A stretch of DNA of 28,529 nucleotides from a virus. The notes under the pieces are model-generated. The model saw only the letters and a program-made list of their open reading frames with translations. It searched no databases and had not been told where the DNA came from. This document shows, one piece after another, positions 21,154 to 28,529 of the stretch (its first letter is position 1; each line of letters begins with the position of its first letter). A program made the position numbers and the translations under genes. The stretch lies in the IMG/VR virus record IMGVR_UViG_3300021197_000466, positions 1 through 28,529 of that record; one strand, written 5' to 3'.

Positions 21154-22476
21154 ATGGCAAGCACACTTTTACTAGATGATTTTAACGAAAGATCAAAAAT
21201 GACAGAAAAAAAATATAAGCAGAAATTAAGATCTCTTATTGGAGGAGATTCTTATCAAGATGCTGTAGATGATATGGTTGAAGCTGAAGGTGGTAAGCTT
21301 ACTAATACTGTAAGTCATCAAGGTAAAAGCCCTGAAAAATATCAACAAGACGTAGATAGAATGGTTGAAAGAGGTGCTCAGTTAAGAAAGCGTCAAAGTA
21401 AAAAAGATAATGATAAAATGCTTAGAGAAGGTGATCCTAGGCAAACATATGAAAAAGGTGGTTCTCTAATGGTTCCTAGAGAACAATACGGTGTAGGTAC
21501 TTTAGTTAAAGGAGCTAAAAAAGCTTTTGATAAAGCTTTAAAAGCTAGTAAATCTTTTTCAGAAGAAGCTTATCCCGGTGAAGCAGGTGATATTAGAGAT
21601 ATAGAAGAGTTTGAAAAAATATTAAGTACTCCTAATTCAGACGCTTTATATTTTAGTAAAGAAAAATTAAATGAGTTAAAAAATGAAGTAGGTGCTCAAG
21701 ATGCATACGCAGAAATGCTTGGCGAGTTTGTTGCTATACGCTCTCAAGATGATCGTATTATTAAACAAGCTACAGAATTAGGATATAACAAAGATAAAAT
21801 TAAAAATATCTTAACAGGTAAAAAATCAGATATTGAAGCTTTAGATGATGCACATTTTAATTTAATAGAAAAAAGATATGAAGAAGCGCAAATTGAAAGT
21901 TTAGGGGATGCTCCCGGACGTAGAGATTCCAGAGCAGAAGGCTCTCTTATGATTCCAGAAGAAGGTATGCCAGTAGACACATACGATAACATCCCTCCAG
22001 AAGAGATGGATGAAGCAATGGCTTCACAGCTTCCAGACGATGACATGGAAGATGAATATTTAGATTATGTAATAGGTGAATCTTTAGATGATTCAGAACA
22101 ACAATATTTAGCACAGGCATTACAAAATGATCCACAACTAGGAAACATTTTAGATAAAGTAATGACTGTAGCGTCAGAGTTTTCGGGTGCTGGCGAAGTT
22201 GACGGCCCCGGAACTGGTGTATCAGACTCTATCCCCGCTCGTTTGAGTGATGGAGAGTTTGTTATTACCAAGAAAGCAACCGACCAAATAGGCGCAGACA
22301 ATCTCCAAGTAATGATGGATGAAGCTGAACGTGCCTATGATGGCGGTTATCAAATGAAGGCTATTGGCGGCTATATGGAAGAAGACCCAGAAGAGCAAGA
22401 TTCACCCCTCTCTCAGACAGACGAGGAAATCAAGAAGCTTATGATGGGTGCCAATAAGATGCCTAGCCTTCGATAA
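21154..22476 (+). CDS. Hypothetical virion-associated protein, 440 aa
   Basis: A 440-residue acidic protein. The C-terminal part carries a motif, GPGTGVSDSIPARLSDGEFV (351-370) followed by ITKKATDQIGADNLQ, that I recall from many marine phage proteins encoded near portal and capsid genes; its function is not known. The motif GSLM[VI]P appears twice (103-108, 263-268). The stretch between them is more AT-rich and Lys-rich, and could be a later insertion. The region after the second motif is strongly acidic (MPVDTYDNIPPEEMDEAMAS and on). A structural or internal virion role is inferred from place only. Confidence 0.8.
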   Translation: MASTLLLDDFNERSKMTEKKYKQKLRSLIGGDSYQDAVDDMVEAEGGKLTNTVSHQGKSPEKYQQDVDRMVERGAQLRKRQSKKDNDKMLREGDPRQTYEKGGSLMVPREQYGVGTLVKGAKKAFDKALKASKSFSEEAYPGEAGDIRDIEEFEKILSTPNSDALYFSKEKLNELKNEVGAQDAYAEMLGEFVAIRSQDDRIIKQATELGYNKDKIKNILTGKKSDIEALDDAHFNLIEKRYEEAQIESLGDAPGRRDSRAEGSLMIPEEGMPVDTYDNIPPEEMDEAMASQLPDDDMEDEYLDYVIGESLDDSEQQYLAQALQNDPQLGNILDKVMTVASEFSGAGEVDGPGTGVSDSIPARLSDGEFVITKKATDQIGADNLQVMMDEAERAYDGGYQMKAIGGYMEEDPEEQDSPLSQTDEEIKKLMMGANKMPSLR

Positions 22477-22483
22477 TTTTTAC

Positions 22484-22571
22484 GGCTACCTTGGTAAGAC
22501 AAGCCCCATAAACTTGACGGAGTTAATATGGCTACCTTGCAAAGACACAAGCCCCGTAATGGAGATTGAAG
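22484..22571 (+). repeat. Direct repeat of a translation-start region, with a 13-aa reading frame
   Basis: GGCTACCTTG-gt-AAGAC-AAGCCCC (22484-22508) is repeated as GGCTACCTTG-ca-AAGACac-AAGCCCC (from 22530), with each copy followed by GGAG. In the second copy ATG 22528, with GGAG 5 bases before it, opens a 13-residue frame (MATLQRHKPRNGD) whose stop TGA (22567-22569) lies 2 bases before the scaffold ATG. It may be a leader peptide or the remains of a duplication. Confidence 0.5.
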
Positions 22572-23393
22572 ATGTCAGAAGTACAAGAAGAAGTTAGTAA
22601 CCCTTACAATGCTAGAAAAGAATGGCACACAGAAGATGAGCCAAGTCAAGGTTCAGCAGACGGGTTATTTTTTGAGCGTCCACAGGCTACCCGTGAAGAA
22701 GCGGCCCCTGAAGAAAAAGAGACACGCAAAAGAACTAACTATAAGAAAAGATACGATGATCTAAAAAAGCATTATGATCAGAAACTTTCTGAATTTAAGC
22801 AAAAGGAACAGGAACTTTTAGCGCAAGCTAGGGCTGCTGAACCACAGTATCAACCACCTAAAAGTGTAGAAGATATTGAAAGCTTTAAAGAAGAATACCC
22901 TGATTTGTATAACACTGTTGAAACTGTAGCACATATGCAGAGTCAACGACAGGTTGCAGATCTAGAAGCACAGCTACAGTCCATGCGTCAGCGTGAGTCT
23001 GAAGTAATGCGACAAGATGCTGAACTTACGTTGAGAGAACGTCATCCAGACTTTGAGGACATCAGAGGAGATGAAAGTTTTCACGCATGGGCAGAAGAAC
23101 AACCTGAGCAAATACAAGATTGGATTTATAATAATCCTGATAATGTTGCTTTAGCTTCAAAAGCTATTGATCTTTATAAATTAGAAACTGGCAAAAATCA
23201 ATCAAAACAACAGCCCAGAAAGCAGTCTAGGGCATCAGCGGCTGACATGGTTTCAACTAAAACAACCAATGTCGATGCTGGACAGCCTAAAATCTGGACT
23301 GAACGGGAAATAGGAGCTATGTCCTTAGACCAGTTTGATAGATTTGAAGAAGATATTAAACAAGCAATGATCGAAGGGCGCGTAGTTCCATAA
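22572..23393 (+). CDS. Capsid scaffolding-like protein
   Basis: A 273-residue, highly charged, helical and Gln/Glu/Lys-rich protein directly before the major capsid gene, the usual place of the scaffold. It has a long coiled-coil-like middle (YKKRYDDLKKHYDQKLSEFK, then a Gln-rich VADLEAQLQSMRQRE) and a conserved-looking HPDFEDIRGDESFHAWAEEQ block, then IYNNPDN and AIDLYK, a pattern I recall from marine phage scaffolds. ATG 22572 is chosen because GGAG lies 7 bases upstream; a TTG two codons earlier is rejected. It would guide capsid assembly and then be removed. Confidence 0.85.
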   Translation: MSEVQEEVSNPYNARKEWHTEDEPSQGSADGLFFERPQATREEAAPEEKETRKRTNYKKRYDDLKKHYDQKLSEFKQKEQELLAQARAAEPQYQPPKSVEDIESFKEEYPDLYNTVETVAHMQSQRQVADLEAQLQSMRQRESEVMRQDAELTLRERHPDFEDIRGDESFHAWAEEQPEQIQDWIYNNPDNVALASKAIDLYKLETGKNQSKQQPRKQSRASAADMVSTKTTNVDAGQPKIWTEREIGAMSLDQFDRFEEDIKQAMIEGRVVP

Positions 23394-23423
23394 TTAAATT
23401 TGTGTTCTTAGGAGAATATTAAC

Positions 23424-24413
23424 ATGGCTTATAATCAATCAGATCAGTTTTTTGAACCATCAACAGATACCAATGCTAACTTTGGTAACTCTGTTTCAGG
23501 ACAGAACAATTCGTTCTTCCTACCTAAAGTTTATTCCAAGCAGGTACTAAACTTTTTCCGTAAGTCTTCTGTAATTGAAGCAATCACTAACACTGACTAT
23601 GCTGGCGAGATTGCTGCATTCGGTGATAGTGTACGGATCATCAAAGAGCCTACGATTACTGTTTATCAGTATGAGCGTGGTCAAGATGTAACAGCTACTA
23701 AGCTAACCGACCAAGAAGTAACAATGGTTGTAGATACAGCTAACGCATTTAAGTTTATCGTAGACGATATTGAAACCAATATGTCTCACGTTAACTTCCG
23801 TGACGTTGCAACCTCTTCAGCAGCTTACGCATTGCGTGATGCTTTTGACGAAGGTGTATTGGCATCTATGTTCTCTGGCGTATCTAGCTCTAGTCCTGAC
23901 CATATTCTTGGTACAGACAATGCTACTGACATTGCTGAAGGCACCTTTGACGGTACTGGTAACCTAGACCTTGGTTTTGGCACTAATGAGCATGACCCTC
24001 TAGACATTATGGCTCGTATGGCACGTTTGCTAGACGAACAGAATGTTCCAGAAGAAGGTCGCTGGTTTGTTGCTAGTCCTGAGTTCTACGAAGTACTCTC
24101 AAGCTCTAGCTCTAAGCTATTGTCTGTAGACTACAATGCTGGTCAGGGTTCAATCCGCAATGGATTGGTAAGCTCTGGTAAGCTACGTGGCTTTAACATG
24201 TACAAGTCTAACAACATTCCTGCGGTATCTAATGCTGCTGGTCAATGTCTTGCTGGTCACTTGTCTTCTACAGCTACTGCTCAGACAATCACAAGCACTG
24301 AAGTCATCCGTGACCCAGATAGCTTTGGTGATATTGTACGTGGTCTTCACGTTTACGGTTCTAAGGTACTGCGCCCAGAAGCTCTGGTTTCAGCCTTCTA
24401 CGGTATCGACTAG
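23424..24413 (+). CDS. Major capsid protein
   Basis: A 329-residue protein with the features of podovirus major capsid proteins: an N-terminal extended arm, then KQVLNFFRKSSVIEAITNTD (start of the spine helix), VRIIKEPTITVYQY, a strand block (MVVDTANAFKFIVDDIET), and VRGLHVYGSKVLRPEALVSA near the end. It builds the icosahedral shell around the scaffold. A good ribosome site (TAGGAG) precedes it by 10 bases, and a strong terminator follows, together suggesting high, separate expression. No protease gene is visible nearby. Confidence 0.95.
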   Translation: MAYNQSDQFFEPSTDTNANFGNSVSGQNNSFFLPKVYSKQVLNFFRKSSVIEAITNTDYAGEIAAFGDSVRIIKEPTITVYQYERGQDVTATKLTDQEVTMVVDTANAFKFIVDDIETNMSHVNFRDVATSSAAYALRDAFDEGVLASMFSGVSSSSPDHILGTDNATDIAEGTFDGTGNLDLGFGTNEHDPLDIMARMARLLDEQNVPEEGRWFVASPEFYEVLSSSSSKLLSVDYNAGQGSIRNGLVSSGKLRGFNMYKSNNIPAVSNAAGQCLAGHLSSTATAQTITSTEVIRDPDSFGDIVRGLHVYGSKVLRPEALVSAFYGID

Positions 24414-24425
24414 ACCTTTTAGGAT

Positions 24426-24455
24426 GGGGCTGCTTCGGTGGCCCCTTTCCTTTTT
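24426..24455 (+). terminator. Rho-independent terminator after the capsid gene
   Basis: GGGGCTGC (24426-24433) pairs with GTGGCCCC (24438-24445), eight pairs including two G-U pairs, closed by a TTCG tetraloop, followed by TTTCCTTTTT. It stands 12 bases after the capsid stop. Tail genes beyond it must be read through it or have their own promoter; I saw no strong one. Confidence 0.92.
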
Positions 24456-24468
24456 ACTGGAGATAAAA

Positions 24469-24675
24469 ATGCCACAACTTGGTTCAGATGCAAAGCCTAT
24501 GATGATGAGAAGTACTATTGCTGGTAAAGGCAGTAGAGTTCGTAAGGGTAGTAACTATGCACGTTACAAAGATAACTTTGATAAAATTTTTAATAAAGAC
24601 TCTGACCCTGAGTGCTCAACAGAGTTAGAAGGTGCTAGAGCAATTAGTAAAACTTTTTCAATGGGGCAAGACTAA
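24469..24675 (+). CDS. Hypothetical protein, 68 aa, after the capsid terminator
   Basis: From ATG 24469 (GGAG upstream) the protein has 68 residues, basic in the first half (GKGSRVRKGSNYARYKDNFD) and acidic with one Cys later. A longer frame from 24187 would run in another frame through the capsid gene and is rejected. No known domain; its position suggests a virion-associated role. Confidence 0.75.
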   Translation: MPQLGSDAKPMMMRSTIAGKGSRVRKGSNYARYKDNFDKIFNKDSDPECSTELEGARAISKTFSMGQD

Positions 24676-24821
24676 TGAAATATAAAGAAAATAAGTACAC
24701 AGGTAGAAACCTTATGATGAGTAAAGGTAGTAAGGTTAAATACAATAAAGGTGGCTATGCTTCTGTACAAGATATGGAAAAGATGTGTGGCAGTAAGACT
24801 GTCAAGCAGTCAGTAAAATGA
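24675..24821 (+). CDS. Hypothetical small basic protein, 48 aa
   Basis: A 48-residue frame from ATG 24675 (TAATG overlap with the previous stop) to TGA 24819-24821. It is Lys/Gly-rich (MMSKGSKVKYNKGGYASVQD) with one Cys. The SKGSKVxYNKGGY stretch is like the short KGGSV-type motifs in phage virion-associated proteins. Coupling on both ends supports it. Confidence 0.65.
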   Translation: MKYKENKYTGRNLMMSKGSKVKYNKGGYASVQDMEKMCGSKTVKQSVK

Positions 24822-24961
24822 AAGTAGCTGCACCTAAAGGTTATCATTGGATGAAGGCTGGTAAGTCTTACAAGCTTATGAAAGATCCTAAAGATGGTTT
24901 TAAACCACATAAGGGTGCAAGCAAGTCAGCAACCTTTGAGATTCAAAAGGCACATAAATAA
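24818..24961 (+). CDS. Hypothetical small basic protein, 47 aa
   Basis: A 47-residue frame from ATG 24818 (ATGA overlap) to TAA 24959-24961 (TAATG overlap with the next gene). It is basic with the arrangement APKGYHWMKAGKSYKLMKDP, then FKPHKGASKSATFEIQKAHK. I recall this pattern in small proteins before the tail-tube A-like gene in marine phages. The function is unknown. Confidence 0.72.
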   Translation: MKVAAPKGYHWMKAGKSYKLMKDPKDGFKPHKGASKSATFEIQKAHK

Positions 24962-25728
24962 TGGCAACATATCTAGAGTTAGCTAATGAACTCCTACGGG
25001 AGATGAATGAAGTAGAGCTTACCAGTTCTAACTTTACTTCTGCTGTGGGTATTCAACAACATGTTAAAGATGCTATCAACAGAGCATATCTAGATATAGT
25101 TAATGAAGAACCTCAATGGCCTTTCCTTGCTGCTGATCTTAGCGGTGAGACAGATCCTATGTACGGTAATGTATATGTAGAAACAGTAATAGGACAGCGT
25201 TGGTATACACTGAAACCTACTAGCTCTTCTCTTACTACTGACTATGGCTATATTGATTGGAATAACTTTTATTTGACTACTGTTGGCGTTAGTGGAGAAA
25301 CTACTCCTTACACAGCACGTAACCTAAGATTCATGTCTACAGATGACTGGAAGGACTACAGAAGAATCTCTGAAAACTTAGATGATGCAGATTCTCAAAA
25401 CTATGGTGTGCCTAACAGCGTAATCAAAAGTCCAGACAATCGTAAGTTTGGTTTGAGTAACATACCTGACAAAGTTTATCGTGTATGGTTTTATGCTTAT
25501 GTACTACCTACAGAGCTTTCTAGCTATGGTGATGAAACTGTATTCCCAAATACTTATAAGCCTGTACTACTTAATAGATCTAGATATTATATTTATCAGT
25601 TTAAAGAAAGTCCACAGTTTTCAGCCTTTGCATTAGAAGATTACAAGCGTGGCTTACGTCTAATGAAAAGCAATCTAATGACTCCTAATCCGGGCATACT
25701 TACTGATGATCGCATGAGGTTTGTTTAA
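24961..25728 (+). CDS. Tail-tube A-like protein (T7 gp11-like adaptor)
   Basis: A 255-residue protein whose N-terminal helices (LELANELLREMNEVELTSSN, then VKDAINRAYLDIVNEEPQWP) and mixed body match the pattern of podovirus tail-tube A proteins. Such proteins form the adaptor ring under the portal. The following gene is tail-tube B-like, the normal partner. It shares one base with the neighbouring genes on both sides. Confidence 0.82.
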   Translation: MATYLELANELLREMNEVELTSSNFTSAVGIQQHVKDAINRAYLDIVNEEPQWPFLAADLSGETDPMYGNVYVETVIGQRWYTLKPTSSSLTTDYGYIDWNNFYLTTVGVSGETTPYTARNLRFMSTDDWKDYRRISENLDDADSQNYGVPNSVIKSPDNRKFGLSNIPDKVYRVWFYAYVLPTELSSYGDETVFPNTYKPVLLNRSRYYIYQFKESPQFSAFALEDYKRGLRLMKSNLMTPNPGILTDDRMRFV

Positions 25729-27332
25729 TGTCACAACCGTTTGGTTTATCAGCTAAAGGTGGTTTATACACAAGTCTTAACCAGCTTGAGATGCTTCAGC
25801 AGCCGGGAATTGCTTCTAAGCTTGTAAACTTTGAAGTGGATATTAATGGTGGCTATAGGCGTGTAAATGGCTTTAATGCTTTTGGTGGTGGTAGTGCAGT
25901 ACGCCCTAATGGTAACACTAAAGTATTAGGTATTAGAGGCTATGCTGATGGCGTAATAGTCTGTTCAGGTACTGGTATATTTTTTAGTCAAGACGGTACT
26001 TCTTGGATTTCTATATCTAAGTCTAGTGTACACAGCAGCGGTGATAACTATTCTACTTTTACTGGGCGTACAGATTTAGCACGTACTAATCAAGGCCAAA
26101 CTAGCTTTGCATTCTTTGAAGGTCTTTCAGACTACGGTGAGATTCTTATATGTGATGGCGTTAACAAGCCTTATTTCTTTAGGATGGAAGGTACTGGTGC
26201 TTTAACTTCTCGTACTTTCTTTGCAGGTGAGATTACAGTTGATGGTACAGTTGCTCCAGCAGTAGGCACTATACATGATAAGCACTTTGTAGTTGCTGGT
26301 GCAGGTTCTACATCTAATACAATCTACTACAGCCATACGAATGACCCTGATAACTTTTCAGGTACAGGCGCAGGTTCTATTGTACTTGAAGACCAAGTAG
26401 TAGGACTAGCCAGTTTCCGTAGTGACTTAATTATCTTTTGCCGTAATAGTATTTTTAAACTTTTAAATATTAATGATTCTAATAGTATTACTGTTCAACC
26501 TATTACAAAGAACGTAGGTTGTTTAAGTGCTGGTAGTATTCAAGAAATTGCAGGTGACCTTTTGTTCCTAAGTCCTGATGGCTTGAGAACTGTTGCAGGT
26601 ACAGCACGTATTGGTGACGTAGAGTTAGGCGCAGTAAGTAGACCTATTCAATCTATTATTCAGAGTATTGCAGAAAATGTTGATGCTCTTACTATATCAA
26701 GTGTAGTACTTAGAGATAATTCACAGTACAGATTATTTTATAATACTCAAAGTACTGCTAATGCTTCTGCTAAAGGCATTATAGCTACACTAACAAACGA
26801 AGGATTCCAATACTCAGAACTTCAAGGAATAAAAGCTACGGCTATTACTTCAAACTTCGGAGCAGATGGTATTGAAAGGACATGGCATGGAGATACTAAT
26901 GGCTATATCTATAATCATAACATAGGTTTTTCTTATGACTATGCTGGTACTCCATCTAATATAACAGCATCTTATCAGACACCTAACTTAGACTTTGGTG
27001 ATGTAGGTACTAAAAAGACTATGCGCTATGTTAGGCTTTCCGTAAGCCCTGAAGGTGGTATCCAACCTACGTTACGTGTGCGTTATGATTATGAAGATCC
27101 TTTAGTCGCACAACCTTTAGATTATATTTTAGATGACATACCTCTTCCTAGTATATTTGGTTCAGGTATATTCGGTACTAATGTATTTGGAGCTACTCCT
27201 GATCCTTTAGTACGTCAAGCAATTCAGGGGAGTGGTCATACTGTAAGCTTTATTATAACAAGCTCAGATACTAACTCACCTTATACTATTAATGGTCTTT
27301 ATGTAGACTACACCCCTTCAGGTAGGAGATAA
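25728..27332 (+). CDS. Tail-tube B-like protein (T7 gp12-like nozzle)
   Basis: A 534-residue strand-rich protein. The N-terminus, GLYTSLNQLEMLQQPGIASK followed by VNFEVDINGGYRRVNGF, matches the start usual for the podovirus nozzle. Repeated strand-turn blocks, such as GIRGYADGVIVCSGTGIFFS and ADGIERTWHGDTNGYIYNHN, suggest the beta-propeller of tail tubular protein B. The end (SPYTINGLYVDYTPSGRR) is also typical. It would form the distal tube to which fibres attach. Confidence 0.86.
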   Translation: MSQPFGLSAKGGLYTSLNQLEMLQQPGIASKLVNFEVDINGGYRRVNGFNAFGGGSAVRPNGNTKVLGIRGYADGVIVCSGTGIFFSQDGTSWISISKSSVHSSGDNYSTFTGRTDLARTNQGQTSFAFFEGLSDYGEILICDGVNKPYFFRMEGTGALTSRTFFAGEITVDGTVAPAVGTIHDKHFVVAGAGSTSNTIYYSHTNDPDNFSGTGAGSIVLEDQVVGLASFRSDLIIFCRNSIFKLLNINDSNSITVQPITKNVGCLSAGSIQEIAGDLLFLSPDGLRTVAGTARIGDVELGAVSRPIQSIIQSIAENVDALTISSVVLRDNSQYRLFYNTQSTANASAKGIIATLTNEGFQYSELQGIKATAITSNFGADGIERTWHGDTNGYIYNHNIGFSYDYAGTPSNITASYQTPNLDFGDVGTKKTMRYVRLSVSPEGGIQPTLRVRYDYEDPLVAQPLDYILDDIPLPSIFGSGIFGTNVFGATPDPLVRQAIQGSGHTVSFIITSSDTNSPYTINGLYVDYTPSGRR

Positions 27333-27335
27333 TAA

Positions 27336-28529
27336 ATGGCTCAGAGCTATACAAGACAAAGTACATTTTCTGATGGGGATACTATCACAGCATCTTTGTT
27401 TAATAATGAATACAATCAGCTTTTAAACTCTTTTAGTTACTCATCAACTAATGTAAGTACTACTGGTCACAGACATGATGGTACTGCTGGTCAAGGTGGT
27501 AACATATTTAAGATTGGTGATCTAGACTTCCTTAATAAGATTGAAGTAGATAGTACTAATAACCGATGGGGCTTTTATGTAGAAGTCTCTAGTGCTGCCG
27601 TAGAACAAATACGTATTCAAGATGGTGCTATTGTACCTGTAACAACTAATGATATTGATCTTGGTACTTCTTCCTTACAGTTTAAAGATCTTTATATTGA
27701 TGGTACTGCAAATCTTGACAGCCTTGTACTGTCTAGTGGTACAACTGTTACAGTTATTCTTGATGAAGATGACCTAACTACTAACAGTGCTACAGCCTTA
27801 GCAACTCAGCAGTCTATTAAAGCCTATGTAGATGCACAGGTAACTGCTCAAGACTTTGACTTCTCAGCAGACTCTGGTGGTGCTCTAAGCATAGATCTAG
27901 ACAGTGAGGCTATGACCTTTACAGGTGGTACAGGTATTGATACATCTGGTTCAGGTAATGCAGTAACCTTTGCAATTGATAGTACTGTAGCAACTCTTAC
28001 AGGCTCACAAACTCTTACTAATAAAACTATTACAAGCCCGGATATTAATGGCGGTACTGTAGACGGTGCTACTATTGCTACGTCTGATATTACTGTAGGG
28101 TCTGGAAAGACTCTAGATGTCTCAGCAGGTACTCTTACAATTGCAGACAATCAAATCTCTGGTGATAAAGTAGAGGGTGGCACTATTGCTGCTACTACTA
28201 TTACAGACCTAACCTTTGGAAGTCTTGATGATGGTACAATTAACATCACAGCTTTTGTTGATGAAGATAACATGTCATCAGATAGTGCAACGCTTGTGCC
28301 TACTCAACAGTCTGTTAAAGCCTATGTAGACTCTCAAGTAACTGCACAAGACTTAGATGTAACTACAGACTCTGGAACTATTGCAATTGATCTTGATTCA
28401 GAGACGCTTACAGTTTCTGGAGGTACTGGCCTTGATTCTAGTGCTACGGGTAATGCTATAACAGTAGCTATTGATTCTACTGTAGCTACTCTCACAGGCT
28501 CTCAGACGCTCACTAACAAGACTTTAACT
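27336..28529 (+). CDS. Tail-fibre-like repetitive protein, N-terminal part (cut by window edge)
   Basis: An open frame from ATG 27336 (AGGAG upstream) runs to the window edge without a stop, giving 398 residues. A unit of about 166 codons occurs almost twice, marked by TQQS[IV]KAYVD at about residues 157 and 323 and by VATLTGSQTLTNKT at its end. The TGSQTLTNKT motif is frequent in marine phage tail proteins. Gly/Thr/Ser/Asp-rich strands suggest a beta-helical fibre. The N-terminal TSFxDGDTITASLFNNEYN-like region may attach to the nozzle. The receptor-binding end is outside the window. Confidence 0.85.
   Translation, partial: MAQSYTRQSTFSDGDTITASLFNNEYNQLLNSFSYSSTNVSTTGHRHDGTAGQGGNIFKIGDLDFLNKIEVDSTNNRWGFYVEVSSAAVEQIRIQDGAIVPVTTNDIDLGTSSLQFKDLYIDGTANLDSLVLSSGTTVTVILDEDDLTTNSATALATQQSIKAYVDAQVTAQDFDFSADSGGALSIDLDSEAMTFTGGTGIDTSGSGNAVTFAIDSTVATLTGSQTLTNKTITSPDINGGTVDGATIATSDITVGSGKTLDVSAGTLTIADNQISGDKVEGGTIAATTITDLTFGSLDDGTINITAFVDEDNMSSDSATLVPTQQSVKAYVDSQVTAQDLDVTTDSGTIAIDLDSETLTVSGGTGLDSSATGNAITVAIDSTVATLTGSQTLTNKTLT

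Noticed and set aside
24187-24468. Long upstream extension of the 68-aa gene through the capsid gene
   Set aside because: It is out of frame with the capsid gene and crosses the terminator; ATG 24469 has its own GGAG site.
27848-28150. A 100-aa minus-strand frame in the fibre gene
   Set aside because: Shadow of a low-complexity, Thr/Gly/Asp-rich gene on the plus strand.
1-28529. CRISPR arrays, insertion sequences, integrase or attachment sites
   Set aside because: No regularly spaced repeats, transposase or recombinase motifs were seen; the tRNA-Cys shows no duplicated end that would mark an attachment site.

Overview
The window looks like most of the genome of a lytic, short-tailed (podovirus-type) tailed phage of an AT-rich marine or aquatic kind. 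The supporting genes are a T7-style replication set (SSB, primase-helicase, family A DNA polymerase, endonuclease I), a class I ribonucleotide reductase, and a head and tail module of TerS, TerL, portal, scaffold, capsid, tail-tube A-like and tail-tube B-like proteins. These proteins resemble ones I recall from uncultured marine phages. No integrase, lysogeny repressor or phage RNA polymerase is visible, and no bacterial genes are seen. The host cannot be named from the sequence.

Layout. Bases 1-338 hold the end of a rightward block: one truncated gene and one small ORF. From 335 to 15631 everything is on the minus strand, in tight, mostly overlapping genes. In order of transcription (right to left) these are a set of small early genes (15631 to about 13955), a DUF932-like gene, a tRNA-Cys, more small genes with an HTH protein, SSB, a DUF6447-like gene, primase-helicase, DNA polymerase, three PD-(D/E)XK or endonuclease I-type nucleases, DUF3310, NrdA, small genes, a MazG-like protein, NrdB and a last small gene. 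Bases 15632-16207 are a divergent control region rich in CTAG and inverted repeats. From 16208 to the right edge everything is on the plus strand: packaging, portal, scaffold, capsid, a strong terminator, small virion-associated genes, tail proteins, and a repetitive tail-fibre-like gene cut by the window edge.

How it works together. MazG and NrdAB would adjust and supply dNTPs. The primase-helicase, polymerase and SSB would copy the genome. The nucleases would degrade host DNA and resolve recombination intermediates. TerS and TerL would package DNA through the portal into the capsid. Because the left edge carries the end of a plus-strand block, the genome may be circularly permuted, with the missing part (rest of the tail fibre, internal or lysis genes) joining the right edge to the left; this is inference.

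Less ordinary points: four short minus-strand genes under 60 codons, each joined to its upstream neighbour by overlap; a gene overprinted in another frame on the portal C-terminus; a pair of related structured leader elements in the early region; a TerS start placed so close to a sigma70-like promoter that the mRNA may be leaderless; a palindromic operator-like site beside a small HTH gene; and a duplicated translation-start region before the scaffold gene.
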